Shown here: one piece after another, positions 8,843 through 18,110 of the stretch
Layout of the letters: each line of letters begins with the position of its first letter
Position numbering within the stretch: position 1 is the first letter of the stretch
NCBI RefSeq assembly: GCF_000251145.1
Contig: NZ_AIDW01000037.1
Coordinates: forward strand, 62,001-126,000
Source: Sphingomonas sp. PAMC 26621
GTDB taxonomy: Bacteria > Pseudomonadota > Alphaproteobacteria > Sphingomonadales > Sphingomonadaceae
Length of the DNA: 64,000 bases
Reading direction: 5' to 3'
Made by a program: the position numbers and the translations under genes
The notes under the pieces: generated by a model
The model's input: only the letters and a program-made list of their open reading frames with translations
Told to the model about the DNA's origin: nothing
Databases searched by the model: none

Positions 8843-10372
8843 CTAGGACGCGCGCAGGATCGCGTGGTGCAGTTCGTCCGGCGTCAGGTCCCGCGCCGTC
8901 CCATTCCCCGGAATTGCCTTCCCGTCCGCGAAGCGCAGCATCACATAGGGCGTGTGGCGGTCTGCCCCGGGCTCGACAATGCCGGGAATGCTGGGGCGAT
9001 GATCGCCAAAGAAGACGAGCAACGCGGAGGATCCGCTCGCAAGAAGGTGATCGATCAGCGCGGTCAGCATTGCGTCGCTGTTGCGCAAATGATGTAGATA
9101 GGCGTCGAGCCCGCCCGGCGAACCGGTGATGCGATCCTTGCGCCACGGGCCGTGGTTTTCCATCGTGACGGTATAGATAAACGTCGGTTTGCGGGCATGA
9201 TTGATCACCTCGCCCAGCGCTGCTGCGACCGCGCGATCCTCGACATAACGGCCGTTGCCCGGGGTCGCGGTCGGGAAATGTTTCTCGCCGATCAAGCGAT
9301 CGAAGCCGATCGCCGGCATCAGCCGGTCGCGCCCGTAGAACCGCAGGTCGTGCGGGTGAACGAACAGGCACTGATAGCCCCGCGCCCCAAGCCGCGCCGG
9401 GATCGCGTAGGAAGCCTCGCCGCGTGCGGAGAGGAACGGATCATAGCGTCGGAAGCCGAGCGCGGCCTCGCTCCGCCCGAACAGCACGCCGAATTCCGTC
9501 CGCATCGTGTAGGCGCCAAACCCGCTCACACTAAGATTCCCGCTTTGCACGGCAAGACTCCGGGCACGGGCGAGCCCGGGCATTGCAAGCTGTCGATTCC
9601 CGGTCAGCGCTACCGGATCGGCAAACGATTCGCACTGGATAACCAGGATCAGGTCGAGCGCAGCACGGTCCTCTGCAGTGACGGGAGTCTCGGTGCACGC
9701 CGGGGGATCGGGGGTCTCGCGCCAGCGCAGCCAGTACAGCAGGAGCACCGCTATCAGCCCGTGCAGCGCCAGATCCCGATCGAGATCCGGAACTGGCGCG
9801 GCCGATCGTCCGGCACCGCTTCGACCCAGCAAGACAAGCGCGCCGAGGGCGGCAAGCGCAATAGCGACGCCCGCAAGGTGCGAGGCCGCGTCGGGGACAA
9901 ACAACCAGGCGAGCCCGACCAGCACCGCCACGGCACCGACCCCAAAGGCCGCCTGCTGAAGTGTCGACAGCGCACTCAGATAAAACCTCGGGTGCCGCAC
10001 AAGTGCCGCGAACAGCGCAAGATCGGAAAAGGACAAAGGCTCGCCCAGCATGGCGTGCTTGGCATTGGAGGCCACGACGAAGACCGCCATCAGTGCCACC
10101 GTCGCCACCCCCGCGACCGCGGCGCTTCCCGAGAGACCTAGGAACCCGCCGAAGAGCATGGAGAGCATCAGGGCGTGCACGCCGATACCGATCACGCTGC
10201 GCGGCCCATGGCGATGCGGACGCACCATGCCATTGAACAGCCAAGCGGTGCCCTGCATCAGTGCAAAGGATAAGATACCGATCGTCACAGCTTGCCCGCG
10301 ATGTCCGCTTGATGAAGTCGACGAAATGCGCGCAAAACCTGGCGACTGGGGGGCGCTATAGCGCTCTGCCAT
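8843..10372 (-). CDS. Membrane-anchored sulfatase-fold (LTA-synthase-like) protein
   Basis: A 509-residue protein of the alkaline phosphatase/sulfatase superfamily with several N-terminal membrane helices (about residues 30-220) and a periplasmic C-terminal catalytic domain. The catalytic domain shows IQCESF near its start, the nucleophile region YTMRTEFGVLFG (Thr), the middle motif TVTMENHGPW and the metal-binding FFGDHRPSIPG. Such proteins transfer phosphoglycerol or phosphoethanolamine, or hydrolyse phosphoesters. Lying between the SDR and the divergent kpsS gene, it could modify the capsule or its lipid; that is inferred from context. The start may be further in, at VTIGILSF (a GTG codon), since the first 28 residues look unstructured. 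Confidence 0.78.
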   Translation of the reverse strand: MAERYSAPQSPGFARISSTSSSGHRGQAVTIGILSFALMQGTAWLFNGMVRPHRHGPRSVIGIGVHALMLSMLFGGFLGLSGSAAVAGVATVALMAVFVVASNAKHAMLGEPLSFSDLALFAALVRHPRFYLSALSTLQQAAFGVGAVAVLVGLAWLFVPDAASHLAGVAIALAALGALVLLGRSGAGRSAAPVPDLDRDLALHGLIAVLLLYWLRWRETPDPPACTETPVTAEDRAALDLILVIQCESFADPVALTGNRQLAMPGLARARSLAVQSGNLSVSGFGAYTMRTEFGVLFGRSEAALGFRRYDPFLSARGEASYAIPARLGARGYQCLFVHPHDLRFYGRDRLMPAIGFDRLIGEKHFPTATPGNGRYVEDRAVAAALGEVINHARKPTFIYTVTMENHGPWRKDRITGSPGGLDAYLHHLRNSDAMLTALIDHLLASGSSALLVFFGDHRPSIPGIVEPGADRHTPYVMLRFADGKAIPGNGTARDLTPDELHHAILRAS

Positions 10373-10523
10373 GGCGCTGTCACCGCCGGATAATCTTGCT
10401 TAAGGCGGGCAACGGTTCTAGCGGATGGAAGATACCACCCTCGGTTGCATAGCGGCAGTTCGCACGGATCCGGCATGCACCGTGCGGGCAGGCCCAGATA
10501 GCGACTCGTTGAAGGATTGCCCG

Positions 10524-11834
10524 ATGCCTGCCTCCCTCGCGTCCGCGAGCATCACGCCAAGGATCGCTGCGCCGGGCGCACTTCGCGTACCTGGCGAGCG
10601 CAACATTCTCCTCCTGCAAGGACTGATGGGCCCGCTTTTCCGCCGCGTCGGTCAGGCGCTGAGACGCGAAGGGTACGGCGTCTACAAGGTCAATTTCAAC
10701 GGTGGCGACCGCCTTTTCTGGCGGATGCCGAACGGCATCGACTATCGCGGGACGCTGGAAGACTGGCCTGGCGAACTAGCGCGGCTGATCGAGCGGCATC
10801 GCATCACCGATGTGATGCTGTTCGGCGATTGCCGCGCGATGCATCTCGGCGCAATCGCCTTGTGTCGCGACCTGCACATTCCCGTCCACGTGTTCGAGGA
10901 AGGCTATATCCGGCCGGACTGGGTCACGCTGGAGCTCGGCGGGGTCAATGGCCATTCGAGCTTGCCCCGTGACCCCGTGTGGTACCGTGCAGAGGCCGCC
11001 ACGCTGCCGCCGGTCCCGGTCCATTACCAGGTCCCGTCTTCGTTCCGCCGCCGCGCACTGGAGGCGATCGCGTATAATTTCGCGGACGTGTTCAGCCGCT
11101 GGCGGTATCCGCACTGGCAGACGCACCGTCCATGGCATCCGCTCGTGGAGGGTATGGGATGGATACGACGGTTGCGGCGCCGTAAGGAAGCAGCGGACCG
11201 CTCGACCGCGTTGATCGAGAGTCTTCAGACGAGACAGAATCCTTATTTCCTGTTCCCGCTTCAGCTGGATTCGGACGCTCAGATCCGGCTTCATTCCAAC
11301 TTCGCGGGGATCGCCGATGCCCTCCGCATGGTCATCCGCTCGTTCGCAGCGCATGCACCGGCGCCGCTTCGGCTGTTGATCAAGGAACATCCGCTCGACA
11401 ATGGCGTGCGCGACTGGCGCAACGAGACCAATGCGCTTGCGGGCCTGTACGGCGTCACCGACCGAATCGATTATCTCGAAAGCGGCGACATGGTCCCGGT
11501 CGCGCAACGCGCGAACGGCATGGTGACGATCAACAGCACTAGCGGGACACTCGCACTGATGCAGAACGTGCCGGTGATCGCGCTTGGTCATGCCGTCTAC
11601 GACATGGAGGACATCACTTTCCAAGGCCGGCTCGACGATTTTTGGCGCGACCCGGGCAAGCCAGATCCGGAAACCTGGGCCGCGTTTCGCCGCGTGCTGA
11701 TCGACCGCTGCCTGATTCCGGGCGGATTTTTCTCGGAAGAGGCACTCCAGCAGGTGACCGATGGCGTGATTGCTCGGCTGGCCGGGGCAAAACCGCAAAG
11801 CGCGATCGCCGTGCGGGATCTGACGATCCGCTAG
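10524..11834 (+). CDS. kpsS: Capsule Kdo transferase / polysaccharide export protein KpsS
   Basis: Adds the first beta-Kdo to the phosphatidylglycerol-type anchor of ABC-exported capsules; works with KpsC. The 436-residue protein has the family core from NILLLQGLMGPLFRRVG, then KVNFNGGDRLFW, LFGDCRAMH and the strongly conserved VFEEGYIRPDWVTLE (about 135-150). The C-terminal part contains LLIKEHPLDNG and INSTSGTLAL. The ATG at 10524 has GAAGGA seven bases upstream; a longer in-frame start at 10425 lacks support. It is divergent from the sulfatase-fold gene and is the last clear capsule gene before the accessory island. Confidence 0.9.
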   Translation: MPASLASASITPRIAAPGALRVPGERNILLLQGLMGPLFRRVGQALRREGYGVYKVNFNGGDRLFWRMPNGIDYRGTLEDWPGELARLIERHRITDVMLFGDCRAMHLGAIALCRDLHIPVHVFEEGYIRPDWVTLELGGVNGHSSLPRDPVWYRAEAATLPPVPVHYQVPSSFRRRALEAIAYNFADVFSRWRYPHWQTHRPWHPLVEGMGWIRRLRRRKEAADRSTALIESLQTRQNPYFLFPLQLDSDAQIRLHSNFAGIADALRMVIRSFAAHAPAPLRLLIKEHPLDNGVRDWRNETNALAGLYGVTDRIDYLESGDMVPVAQRANGMVTINSTSGTLALMQNVPVIALGHAVYDMEDITFQGRLDDFWRDPGKPDPETWAAFRRVLIDRCLIPGGFFSEEALQQVTDGVIARLAGAKPQSAIAVRDLTIR

Positions 11835-12931
11835 CGAATAATGCTGCCACCGTGGCGCGCTTACTTTGTAACAAAGCGGTAGCCGTAATCTATTACCAAA
11901 CCGCAGACCGATTGGGTTCGAGCGGCTGGCTGCGGCTACCCTAATATGTTTTGACGCAAGTTGAGGTACTTAATTAGGACGTAATTCAACAGCGCCTTCC
12001 GATACTAAGCCTCGTGCATGCCTGAACCTGCAGCCGGTCAAGCACATGACGCAGGGCTATCGGCTCCAGCGTCGAGTTCGCAGCTGCTTCCCCTACGAAC
12101 GACATATACATGCTCGAGTTTTAGACTAGGCGGTCCACGCCCTTGCCCTTACCGAACCGGACAACCTGCAATCTGTCGTATGCAATTATTGCTTCGGCTT
12201 CATAGTGAGCGGCGCCAAGGACCTCGTGCTCATATCGAACACCAACGCCTTTTTTGCTTCAACAGGTCGGATGAGTCAAACTGGTCGGCTGCCAAATTAG
12301 GAGTATTTTATTGCTCTACGAAGATGTTACCAACCTCAGCGGCTGTTCATCGTCCAGGCGATAGGTGATACTTCAGTCGAGCAATTTACCAATGACAGCC
12401 TCCAAGGCTTCTCGCCGCAATGCCGGACCGTTCCAGATCGCAAGGGAACGCAGCCGTCGCGGGCCTTCAAGCTGACGGCTTTGCGGTTCAGAACATTCTA
12501 CAGCAGCTGGGGCAAAACGCGCTCCGTCAAGCTGTTGTAGCGCTATGGCCAAAATCGCGCCGCGATCCTTACCAAAATACTTGCTGATTCGGCGGATGTC
12601 GTTTCTCACCGCGTCCTGGGTTCCCAAGTTGTTCGAATTCCCCTCTTCACCCGACAACGGCCATTTGGTTTCCGGCCTACCATTCTAGGAATAGCCCTGC
12701 GCCAATCGAAACAGATTCGGCGATATTTGCAGAATTCTCGGCGCGAAGCTGCTTCAGCAAGGCGGTCCAATTCGCGACCTGCGGTGGGTCGACTGGTTCA
12801 ACAGTCGGCAGTTGCGGGAGCCAATCGGAATTCTCCGCCCGCTGAAGCTGAACAACGATATTGCGACATCTTCGTTAAAGACCGCATGACCCTGTGACTT
12901 AACGGAATGGCCTCGGAGAGACCCGGCGCGG
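11835..12931. other. 1.1 kb without a recognisable gene
   Basis: The stretch between kpsS and the first repeat-module gene has mixed base composition and only short, poorly supported open frames: 12018-12368 on plus, 12373-12657 and 12754-12993 on minus. The 94-codon minus frame at 12373-12657 (ends with AIWNGPALRREALEAV) is the most protein-like, but I recognise no family in it and see no clear ribosome binding site. The region looks like the decayed boundary of the accessory island. Confidence 0.4.
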
Positions 12932-13900
12932 TTAGAGCAGCCTGACGCGGCAAAGATAGCCCGGCTCCATCGCGACAACTGACACAGCGGCAAGCGGACC
13001 GTGGGCGAGATGCTGGCGCAGTTGGGCGGCGAAGGGCGCGTCGACGATCAACGAGATCTGTGCGGTTAGAACGTCCGGCCGACTTGCGGCGGTGCGGGCC
13101 ACTGCCTCCCCCCCGAGCGTCATCGCATCCGCAGAACTGAGATCGTGACCCAGCAGCGTGACTGCATGTGTGATGAGCGGCGCGACGGCATAGCGCACCC
13201 GATAAGCCCGCCAGCACCCCGCCGTGCCAGCTTCGGCGTTTGGGTCGTACACGCTATCACCATAGAACCGCACGCGTGCGCCGCCGAGCAGCACCGCATT
13301 CTCGTCGCGCGGTGCCTCTTTCATCGTCACCCGCGCGAAAATCCAGCGCGGGGTCCTAGGGGCGAAGAAAACGGACGCTTCCAGCCCGGACGTCAGGCCC
13401 GCCAGCACCGCATAATGGGGAATATAGCCGACCAACTCCTCCGGCACGAAATCCACGCGGACGTCCGGGTCGAAGGTCTCGGGGCCTCCATAGGCCGGGT
13501 CGCACCAGCGGTTGGGCATGCGTCCCTCATGCCGACCCCATTGAATATAGTGGACATAAGGATTCAACCCGGCGTCGCGGACATCTGGATTGTTGGCGAC
13601 ATACCAGTCGCTTTCAAAAAAGGGCGAGGGGCAAAGTACCTGCGCATTATCGGTCGCCAAGAAATGACTGACCGCATCGACGGAGGCAGAATCCGGATAG
13701 GCAGCATTATACCAGCGGCTATCGAACAGCGGATTGGGGTCCAACCGCCCACGCCCCCCCTCAGCCGCATAATGCCGCCAAGCCGCCAGCTCCCCGTCTA
13801 GGCCCTGCCGACGCGCATACCAGGCCGCATCGAAGATCGGGCGGATATCCGGACGATCCACCACCCCCTCGGACAAATTACAATGTGACTCTCCCGTCAT
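12932..13900 (-). CDS. Protein with N-terminal WY/PDV/EGR glycosyltransferase-associated repeats
   Basis: A 322-residue protein of unknown function. The first 160 residues carry about three copies of a roughly 45-residue module of the form FD-x-x-WY ... YPD(S/V) ... HYxxxGxxEGRxPN; the clearest copy reads FFESDWYVANNPDVRDAG followed by WGRHEGRMPNRW. This module is common at the ends of bacterial surface-glycan glycosyltransferases. The remainder (about 160-322) has no motif I recognise and no nucleotide-sugar binding site, so it may be an accessory or structural protein. The ATG at 13900 begins after the stop of the upstream aminotransferase; the frame is open further upstream only by overlapping that gene. 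The same module recurs in three other proteins of the island. Confidence 0.65.
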   Translation of the reverse strand: MTGESHCNLSEGVVDRPDIRPIFDAAWYARRQGLDGELAAWRHYAAEGGRGRLDPNPLFDSRWYNAAYPDSASVDAVSHFLATDNAQVLCPSPFFESDWYVANNPDVRDAGLNPYVHYIQWGRHEGRMPNRWCDPAYGGPETFDPDVRVDFVPEELVGYIPHYAVLAGLTSGLEASVFFAPRTPRWIFARVTMKEAPRDENAVLLGGARVRFYGDSVYDPNAEAGTAGCWRAYRVRYAVAPLITHAVTLLGHDLSSADAMTLGGEAVARTAASRPDVLTAQISLIVDAPFAAQLRQHLAHGPLAAVSVVAMEPGYLCRVRLL

Positions 13901-13928
13901 TGGGCTAGGCTCGCGCTCATGCGGCGGA

Positions 13929-15020
13929 TCAAAAGCTGTCAATGGCGTGCACGACCTGGCGCACCTGCTGGGCCGACATGTCTGGCCACATCGGCAGGGA
14001 CAGGGCAGTATCGGCCAGTCGGTCCGCAATGGGCTGCGCACCGATGCCATCTCCGGTATACGCCCCCGATCCGCCGGGGGTGATGGGATAGTGGATCAGG
14101 GAATCGCACCCGGCCGCCTTTAGATGCTCCGACAGCGCATCACGTCGATCCAACGTCACGACGAATAGGTGATAGACGTGGCGAGCCCAGTCTGCCTCGA
14201 CAGGCAGTTGCACTTTGCTGGATGAGGCCAGCTGTTCAAGATACTGGGCCGCAACGTCTCGGCGACGGTCATTCTCATCCGCCAGATACCGGAGCTTCAC
14301 GTTCAAGATAGCGGCCTGCACCTCGTCCAGGCGAGAGTTGAAGCCCACTTCGTCATGGTGATATTTTTTTGCCGAACCGTAGTTGCGAAGACTACGGATG
14401 CGCTCGGCCAGCACGGGATCATTGGTCGTTACCGCGCCGGCATCGCCCAACGCACCGAGATTCTTAGTCGGATAGAAACTGAAACCCGCCGCGTGACCGA
14501 TGCTGCCTGCGCGGCGCCCCTTATATTCCGCGCCATGCGCCTGCGCGGCGTCCTCCAGCACGAACAGGTCGCGGCGTGCCGCAATGTCCATAATAGCGTC
14601 CATGTCGGACATATGGCCGAAAAGATGGACCGGCATGACCGCACGCGTCCGGTCGGTCAGCGCATCCTCAATCCGGTTGGGGTCAAGCGTGTAGGTTAAG
14701 GGGTCGATCTCCACTGGGACCGGAGTGGCACCTACATGCGACACGGCGAGCCAGGAGGCAATGAAGGTCTGCGACGGCACGATCACTTCGTCGCCCGGTC
14801 CAACGCCGGCGGCACGCAAGCTGAGGCTAAGCGCATCCAATCCATTACCGACGCCGACGCAATGCCCAGCCCCGCATATACCTGCAAAATTCCTTTCGAA
14901 CGCCGCCGTCTCTGCCCCCAATATTACGCTTCCGCTGTCCACAACACGGGCCATGGCATCAAGAATCTCCTGGCGATTGGTGGCAATCGAATTTCGGAAA
15001 TCAACGAAAGGAACCTTCAT
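13929..15020 (-). CDS. DegT/DnrJ/EryC1-family sugar aminotransferase, FdtB/QdtB-like
   Basis: PLP-dependent aminotransferase of 363 residues acting on a nucleotide keto-sugar. Family marks are VPSQTFIASW (about 80), the PLP-contacting EDAAQAHGAEYKG, and the Schiff-base lysine in SFYPTKNLGALGDAGA (about residue 185). The N-terminus PFVDFR and the overall pattern resemble the 3-aminotransferases that make dTDP-3-amino-3,6-dideoxyhexoses. A FdtA/QdtA-like ketoisomerase at 29814-30245 on the same strand supports that pathway, though the regiochemistry is inferred. It precedes the 322-residue repeat protein by 28 bases and is probably cotranscribed with it. The dTDP-sugar supply genes (rmlA, rmlB) are not in the window. 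Confidence 0.85.
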   Translation of the reverse strand: MKVPFVDFRNSIATNRQEILDAMARVVDSGSVILGAETAAFERNFAGICGAGHCVGVGNGLDALSLSLRAAGVGPGDEVIVPSQTFIASWLAVSHVGATPVPVEIDPLTYTLDPNRIEDALTDRTRAVMPVHLFGHMSDMDAIMDIAARRDLFVLEDAAQAHGAEYKGRRAGSIGHAAGFSFYPTKNLGALGDAGAVTTNDPVLAERIRSLRNYGSAKKYHHDEVGFNSRLDEVQAAILNVKLRYLADENDRRRDVAAQYLEQLASSSKVQLPVEADWARHVYHLFVVTLDRRDALSEHLKAAGCDSLIHYPITPGGSGAYTGDGIGAQPIADRLADTALSLPMWPDMSAQQVRQVVHAIDSF

Positions 15021-15197
15021 AACTGGCAGTATTCCCTATCAGATCTACGCATCCATCGCGCAGAAGCCTGCCCCCGTCCATCGACGGGTAATTTACACCG
15101 CCTCACGGCCAGAAAGGTCGCGAGGCACGATCAACGGGTAAGTATGTTGGGCAATTTTGACAAGCAGCGACACGAGCGAAACCTCCTGCTAAAATAG

Positions 15198-16598
15198 TCA
15201 TTGTCCTATGGTCATGCTGTGCAACAGGTCGCCGACTACCGCGGAATATCCGGGTTGACTCAAAAGACGCACTGCCCCTCTGTCGACCAGCGCAACCCGT
15301 TCCTCCTCCTCGCGGAGGTAATGTTCAACAATCAAGACCGCTTCGCCCACATCCTTGTAGAGGGGAACCGGGACGTCATCGCCGAAGCGGTCGAACAGCG
15401 CCTTAGCCATGGTATATGGCGCAACCGCCAAGGTGCCCGACGCGATCGCGATCAAGAGGTCCGCCGGTATCTCCCGCTCTTGCCCCGGTGGTGGGGTGAC
15501 TAGGGCGATTTTAGCGTCACCGTAGCACTCGCGCGCACAACGCAGGCTCGCCCAGTCGTTCCGCACGTCGAGAGCCGCTGCCACCCCTCGGCGCTGGTCG
15601 CGCCACCCCGCATCGCCGACAATCCGGAGACCGAAGGGGGCGAGCCTGTGCGCGATAGCACGCCGCTCTCGGATCGCCAGGGGCGGCCTACCGTGCAGCG
15701 ATAGCGGTGAAGGGCAACGCCAGATGACCGGGATTGACCGTTCGCTCAATCCGGCTTGCAGATAGGCACCGGACATCGGTTCTGCATAGCGTAACGGCGA
15801 CGAATCGGTCACGCTTGTCAGCAACGCTGCGATCCGCGTCGATGGGGTCGCGACCGTCGCCAGGGATAGGGCATTGCGCAGGCCGGGCCGCATGGCAAGC
15901 GCGGCCGCCGCGCTATCGAAAACCACGATAAGGCCCCGGCCCGCCACCTTTGCGACGCGCGGGGTCAGGCCCGCGCCGTTGATGCTGATGATGGGGGCAC
16001 GCACCCGATGCCAGCGCCCCAGCCCCGCCCCTACCAGCGCCAGCACCGCACGATGCAATAGGGAGCGAGGGTGGACAACATGCAGCCGTACGCTGCGGTC
16101 GTGCAGGACTAGTTCCGCCAACCATTGAACGATGATTGGCGTCCCGATATCCTCGACCCGGATGCACACGTCCACTGTGCCCGGATCCAGAGACGACAGG
16201 CCGAGCGGCGCCCTGCCCTTCGCCCGTCCCGATTGAAGGTAATGGAGCAGCGGATTGATCCCGGCATCGCGCACGTCGGGATTGGCGATGCAATAGCGGG
16301 AAGTGCTAAACCATGGGCCGGGCTCACGCCCTTCCCGCCAGCCCGACTGCATGTAATGAAGCAAGGGGTCCGCGCCAGCATCGCGCACGTCGGGATATTG
16401 GTGAAGATACCAAACGGGGTCCATGAAAGCGTTTGGCGCACGCCGCTGCGCCCAGCCGACGTCGATGAAATGCTGAACCGGGTCGGCGCACTCGCCGACA
16501 TCCGCATAGGCCTTCCGATACCAGTCTGCATCGAAAATTGCTGACACCCGCAGGTCTATTCCCAACCGCTCTAGACTGTGCAGGATCGTTTGTGTCAT
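15198..16598 (-). CDS. Repeat-module protein with glycosyltransferase-like C-terminal domain
   Basis: A 466-residue protein. Residues 20-150 hold three copies of the FDxxWY...YPDVRDAGxDPLLHYxxxGxxEGR module, the clearest being WYLHQYPDVRDAGADPLLHY. The rest resembles a GT-B fold without a textbook donor motif: a strand ending IISINGAGL, GRGLIVVFDSAAA, and a late segment PADLLIAIASGTLAVAPYTMAKALFD that could be a degenerate donor-binding helix. It is best called a putative glycosyltransferase. It is divergent from the CgeB-like gene at 16723, across an AT-rich 124-base gap that probably carries promoters for both. The substrate is unknown. Confidence 0.6.
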   Translation of the reverse strand: MTQTILHSLERLGIDLRVSAIFDADWYRKAYADVGECADPVQHFIDVGWAQRRAPNAFMDPVWYLHQYPDVRDAGADPLLHYMQSGWREGREPGPWFSTSRYCIANPDVRDAGINPLLHYLQSGRAKGRAPLGLSSLDPGTVDVCIRVEDIGTPIIVQWLAELVLHDRSVRLHVVHPRSLLHRAVLALVGAGLGRWHRVRAPIISINGAGLTPRVAKVAGRGLIVVFDSAAAALAMRPGLRNALSLATVATPSTRIAALLTSVTDSSPLRYAEPMSGAYLQAGLSERSIPVIWRCPSPLSLHGRPPLAIRERRAIAHRLAPFGLRIVGDAGWRDQRRGVAAALDVRNDWASLRCARECYGDAKIALVTPPPGQEREIPADLLIAIASGTLAVAPYTMAKALFDRFGDDVPVPLYKDVGEAVLIVEHYLREEEERVALVDRGAVRLLSQPGYSAVVGDLLHSMTIGQ

Positions 16599-16722
16599 CG
16601 GAGTGGTGGTTAATCGGTTATGATATCCTGTCCAGGATTGTTTTCTGCATCGAAAGCAATACTGATTCGGGTCCGATTATCTTACAATATTCCAAAGAAC
16701 AGATATTATACATTCAGCGGAA

Positions 16723-18090
16723 ATGATGACGGAAGCCGACCACAACCAATATAGTGATCACGTAGGGGATCGGCGTAAGCCGCGGGCTGCATTTTTTGGA
16801 TATTCCTGGAGCACGAACTTCCATGTCGATGGCTACATGGAGCAGCACATTGAAAATATACTATCGCTAAACATCGATGTTGACCTGTATTTGGGGAATC
16901 ATTTTGCGGAACGCAGGGGCGTGGTTGGAACGGCTCCAGTGATTTCGCCAGCCCGACTGGCAACACATGTTGAGTCACAGAGATATGATTTCGCCATATC
17001 CTTCAACAACTCCATGCTGATGCCAAAGGTCGTCGAGGCGCTGAACTGTTATCCCGTTTCGGTCATTGTCGACAGCGAACAACATCTGTTCGATTATTGC
17101 GACAGGGGCGGGTTTTCGGCTTTCGAACTTGATATCAAGATCGCCCCTATCTACCGCTCGCTCGAGCAGGATATCGCCACGAAGTGCCCCCATGCATTGG
17201 AGCGGTATCACTTCCTGCCGCCAGCCACCGATATCGATGGTTGGCGAAGGCCGCCCACAGGCGATGCAGTCGTATGGCGCAACATCTCGTGGATCGCCAG
17301 CTTGGTCGGCGACCACTTCCTTGACCAGCTGATCGACTTCGTGGCGCGGCACCCATTCTTCGGCGGGATCATGCGCGAATGCCTGAACAGAATTTCCAGC
17401 GTCGGCTATCTGCACGACTACAAGCAACGCAGGGAAGTCTTGGACTTTTGCGCGAGCCTTGGATGGGAGATCGATTTCCTCGAAATCCACCTTCAGAATA
17501 TTGTGACCAACCTTGAACGCACCGCCATTGTTGAGGAACTGAGTCATCGCGGGCTTGCACTTTACGGCAATGACCGGTGGAACATGCTGATTCCGAAAAA
17601 TCGGGCGACAGCCCAGTCATTCATGTCCGGACGGACTATATCCTCCCATCGCGCGCAAATGGATGTCTACAACGCGTCCCGACTTTCCATCAACATGCCG
17701 CAGGCGCAGGCTAAGACGGGAATGCAATATCGCATACTTGACGTCATGGCTTCCCGCTCGCTCCTGCTAACTAAGCATATCGACGAGTCCGATATCGATG
17801 CGGTGTTCGAGGGAAAGTTCCCCCTGCCGCGCTTCAGAACGACCGCCGAACTTGGCAAGTTCGCGGACCATTACTTAGCGAGAGAGGATGAGCGACAAAC
17901 ACTAGTCAAAGCATGCCACGAGCTCGTCGGTCCCAGTTTCAGCTTCCAAGAGCGCGTAACGGACTATTTGAACCTGAGCAATGCCGCCGCAGCCGCACCG
18001 CTGTCACGTGGCGTTCCAGAAGGCGGGGGGCGCGGCAGACTCGACAAAATAGAATGGCAGCGCTTCACCAACTGGACCGGCCGACGATAA
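16723..18090 (+). CDS. CgeB-like glycosyltransferase-family protein
   Basis: A 455-residue protein that I place near the CgeB/spore-maturation-like glycosyltransferases, on the basis of the C-terminal arrangement: LALYGNDRWNML, then ASRLSINMPQAQAKTGMQYRILDVMASRSLLLT and the ending SFQERVTDYLNLSN. The N-terminal half starts AAFFGYSWSTN and has YDFAISFNNSML. The whole protein aligns by eye along its length with residues about 620-1020 of the 1038-residue protein at 30579-33695. It is the only plus-strand gene in the middle of the island and ends convergently, 20 bases from the stop of the 596-residue gene whose paralogue is the other half of that fusion. Function is probably glycan assembly; the donor is unknown. 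Confidence 0.6.
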   Translation: MMTEADHNQYSDHVGDRRKPRAAFFGYSWSTNFHVDGYMEQHIENILSLNIDVDLYLGNHFAERRGVVGTAPVISPARLATHVESQRYDFAISFNNSMLMPKVVEALNCYPVSVIVDSEQHLFDYCDRGGFSAFELDIKIAPIYRSLEQDIATKCPHALERYHFLPPATDIDGWRRPPTGDAVVWRNISWIASLVGDHFLDQLIDFVARHPFFGGIMRECLNRISSVGYLHDYKQRREVLDFCASLGWEIDFLEIHLQNIVTNLERTAIVEELSHRGLALYGNDRWNMLIPKNRATAQSFMSGRTISSHRAQMDVYNASRLSINMPQAQAKTGMQYRILDVMASRSLLLTKHIDESDIDAVFEGKFPLPRFRTTAELGKFADHYLAREDERQTLVKACHELVGPSFSFQERVTDYLNLSNAAAAAPLSRGVPEGGGRGRLDKIEWQRFTNWTGRR

Positions 18091-18110
18091 ACGTTGCTGC
18101 TTCTCCGTAC

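Noticed and set aside
12373..12657. 94-codon minus-strand frame in the gap after kpsS
   Set aside because: More protein-like than its neighbours but no family, partner or clear ribosome binding site; described under the intergenic entry only.
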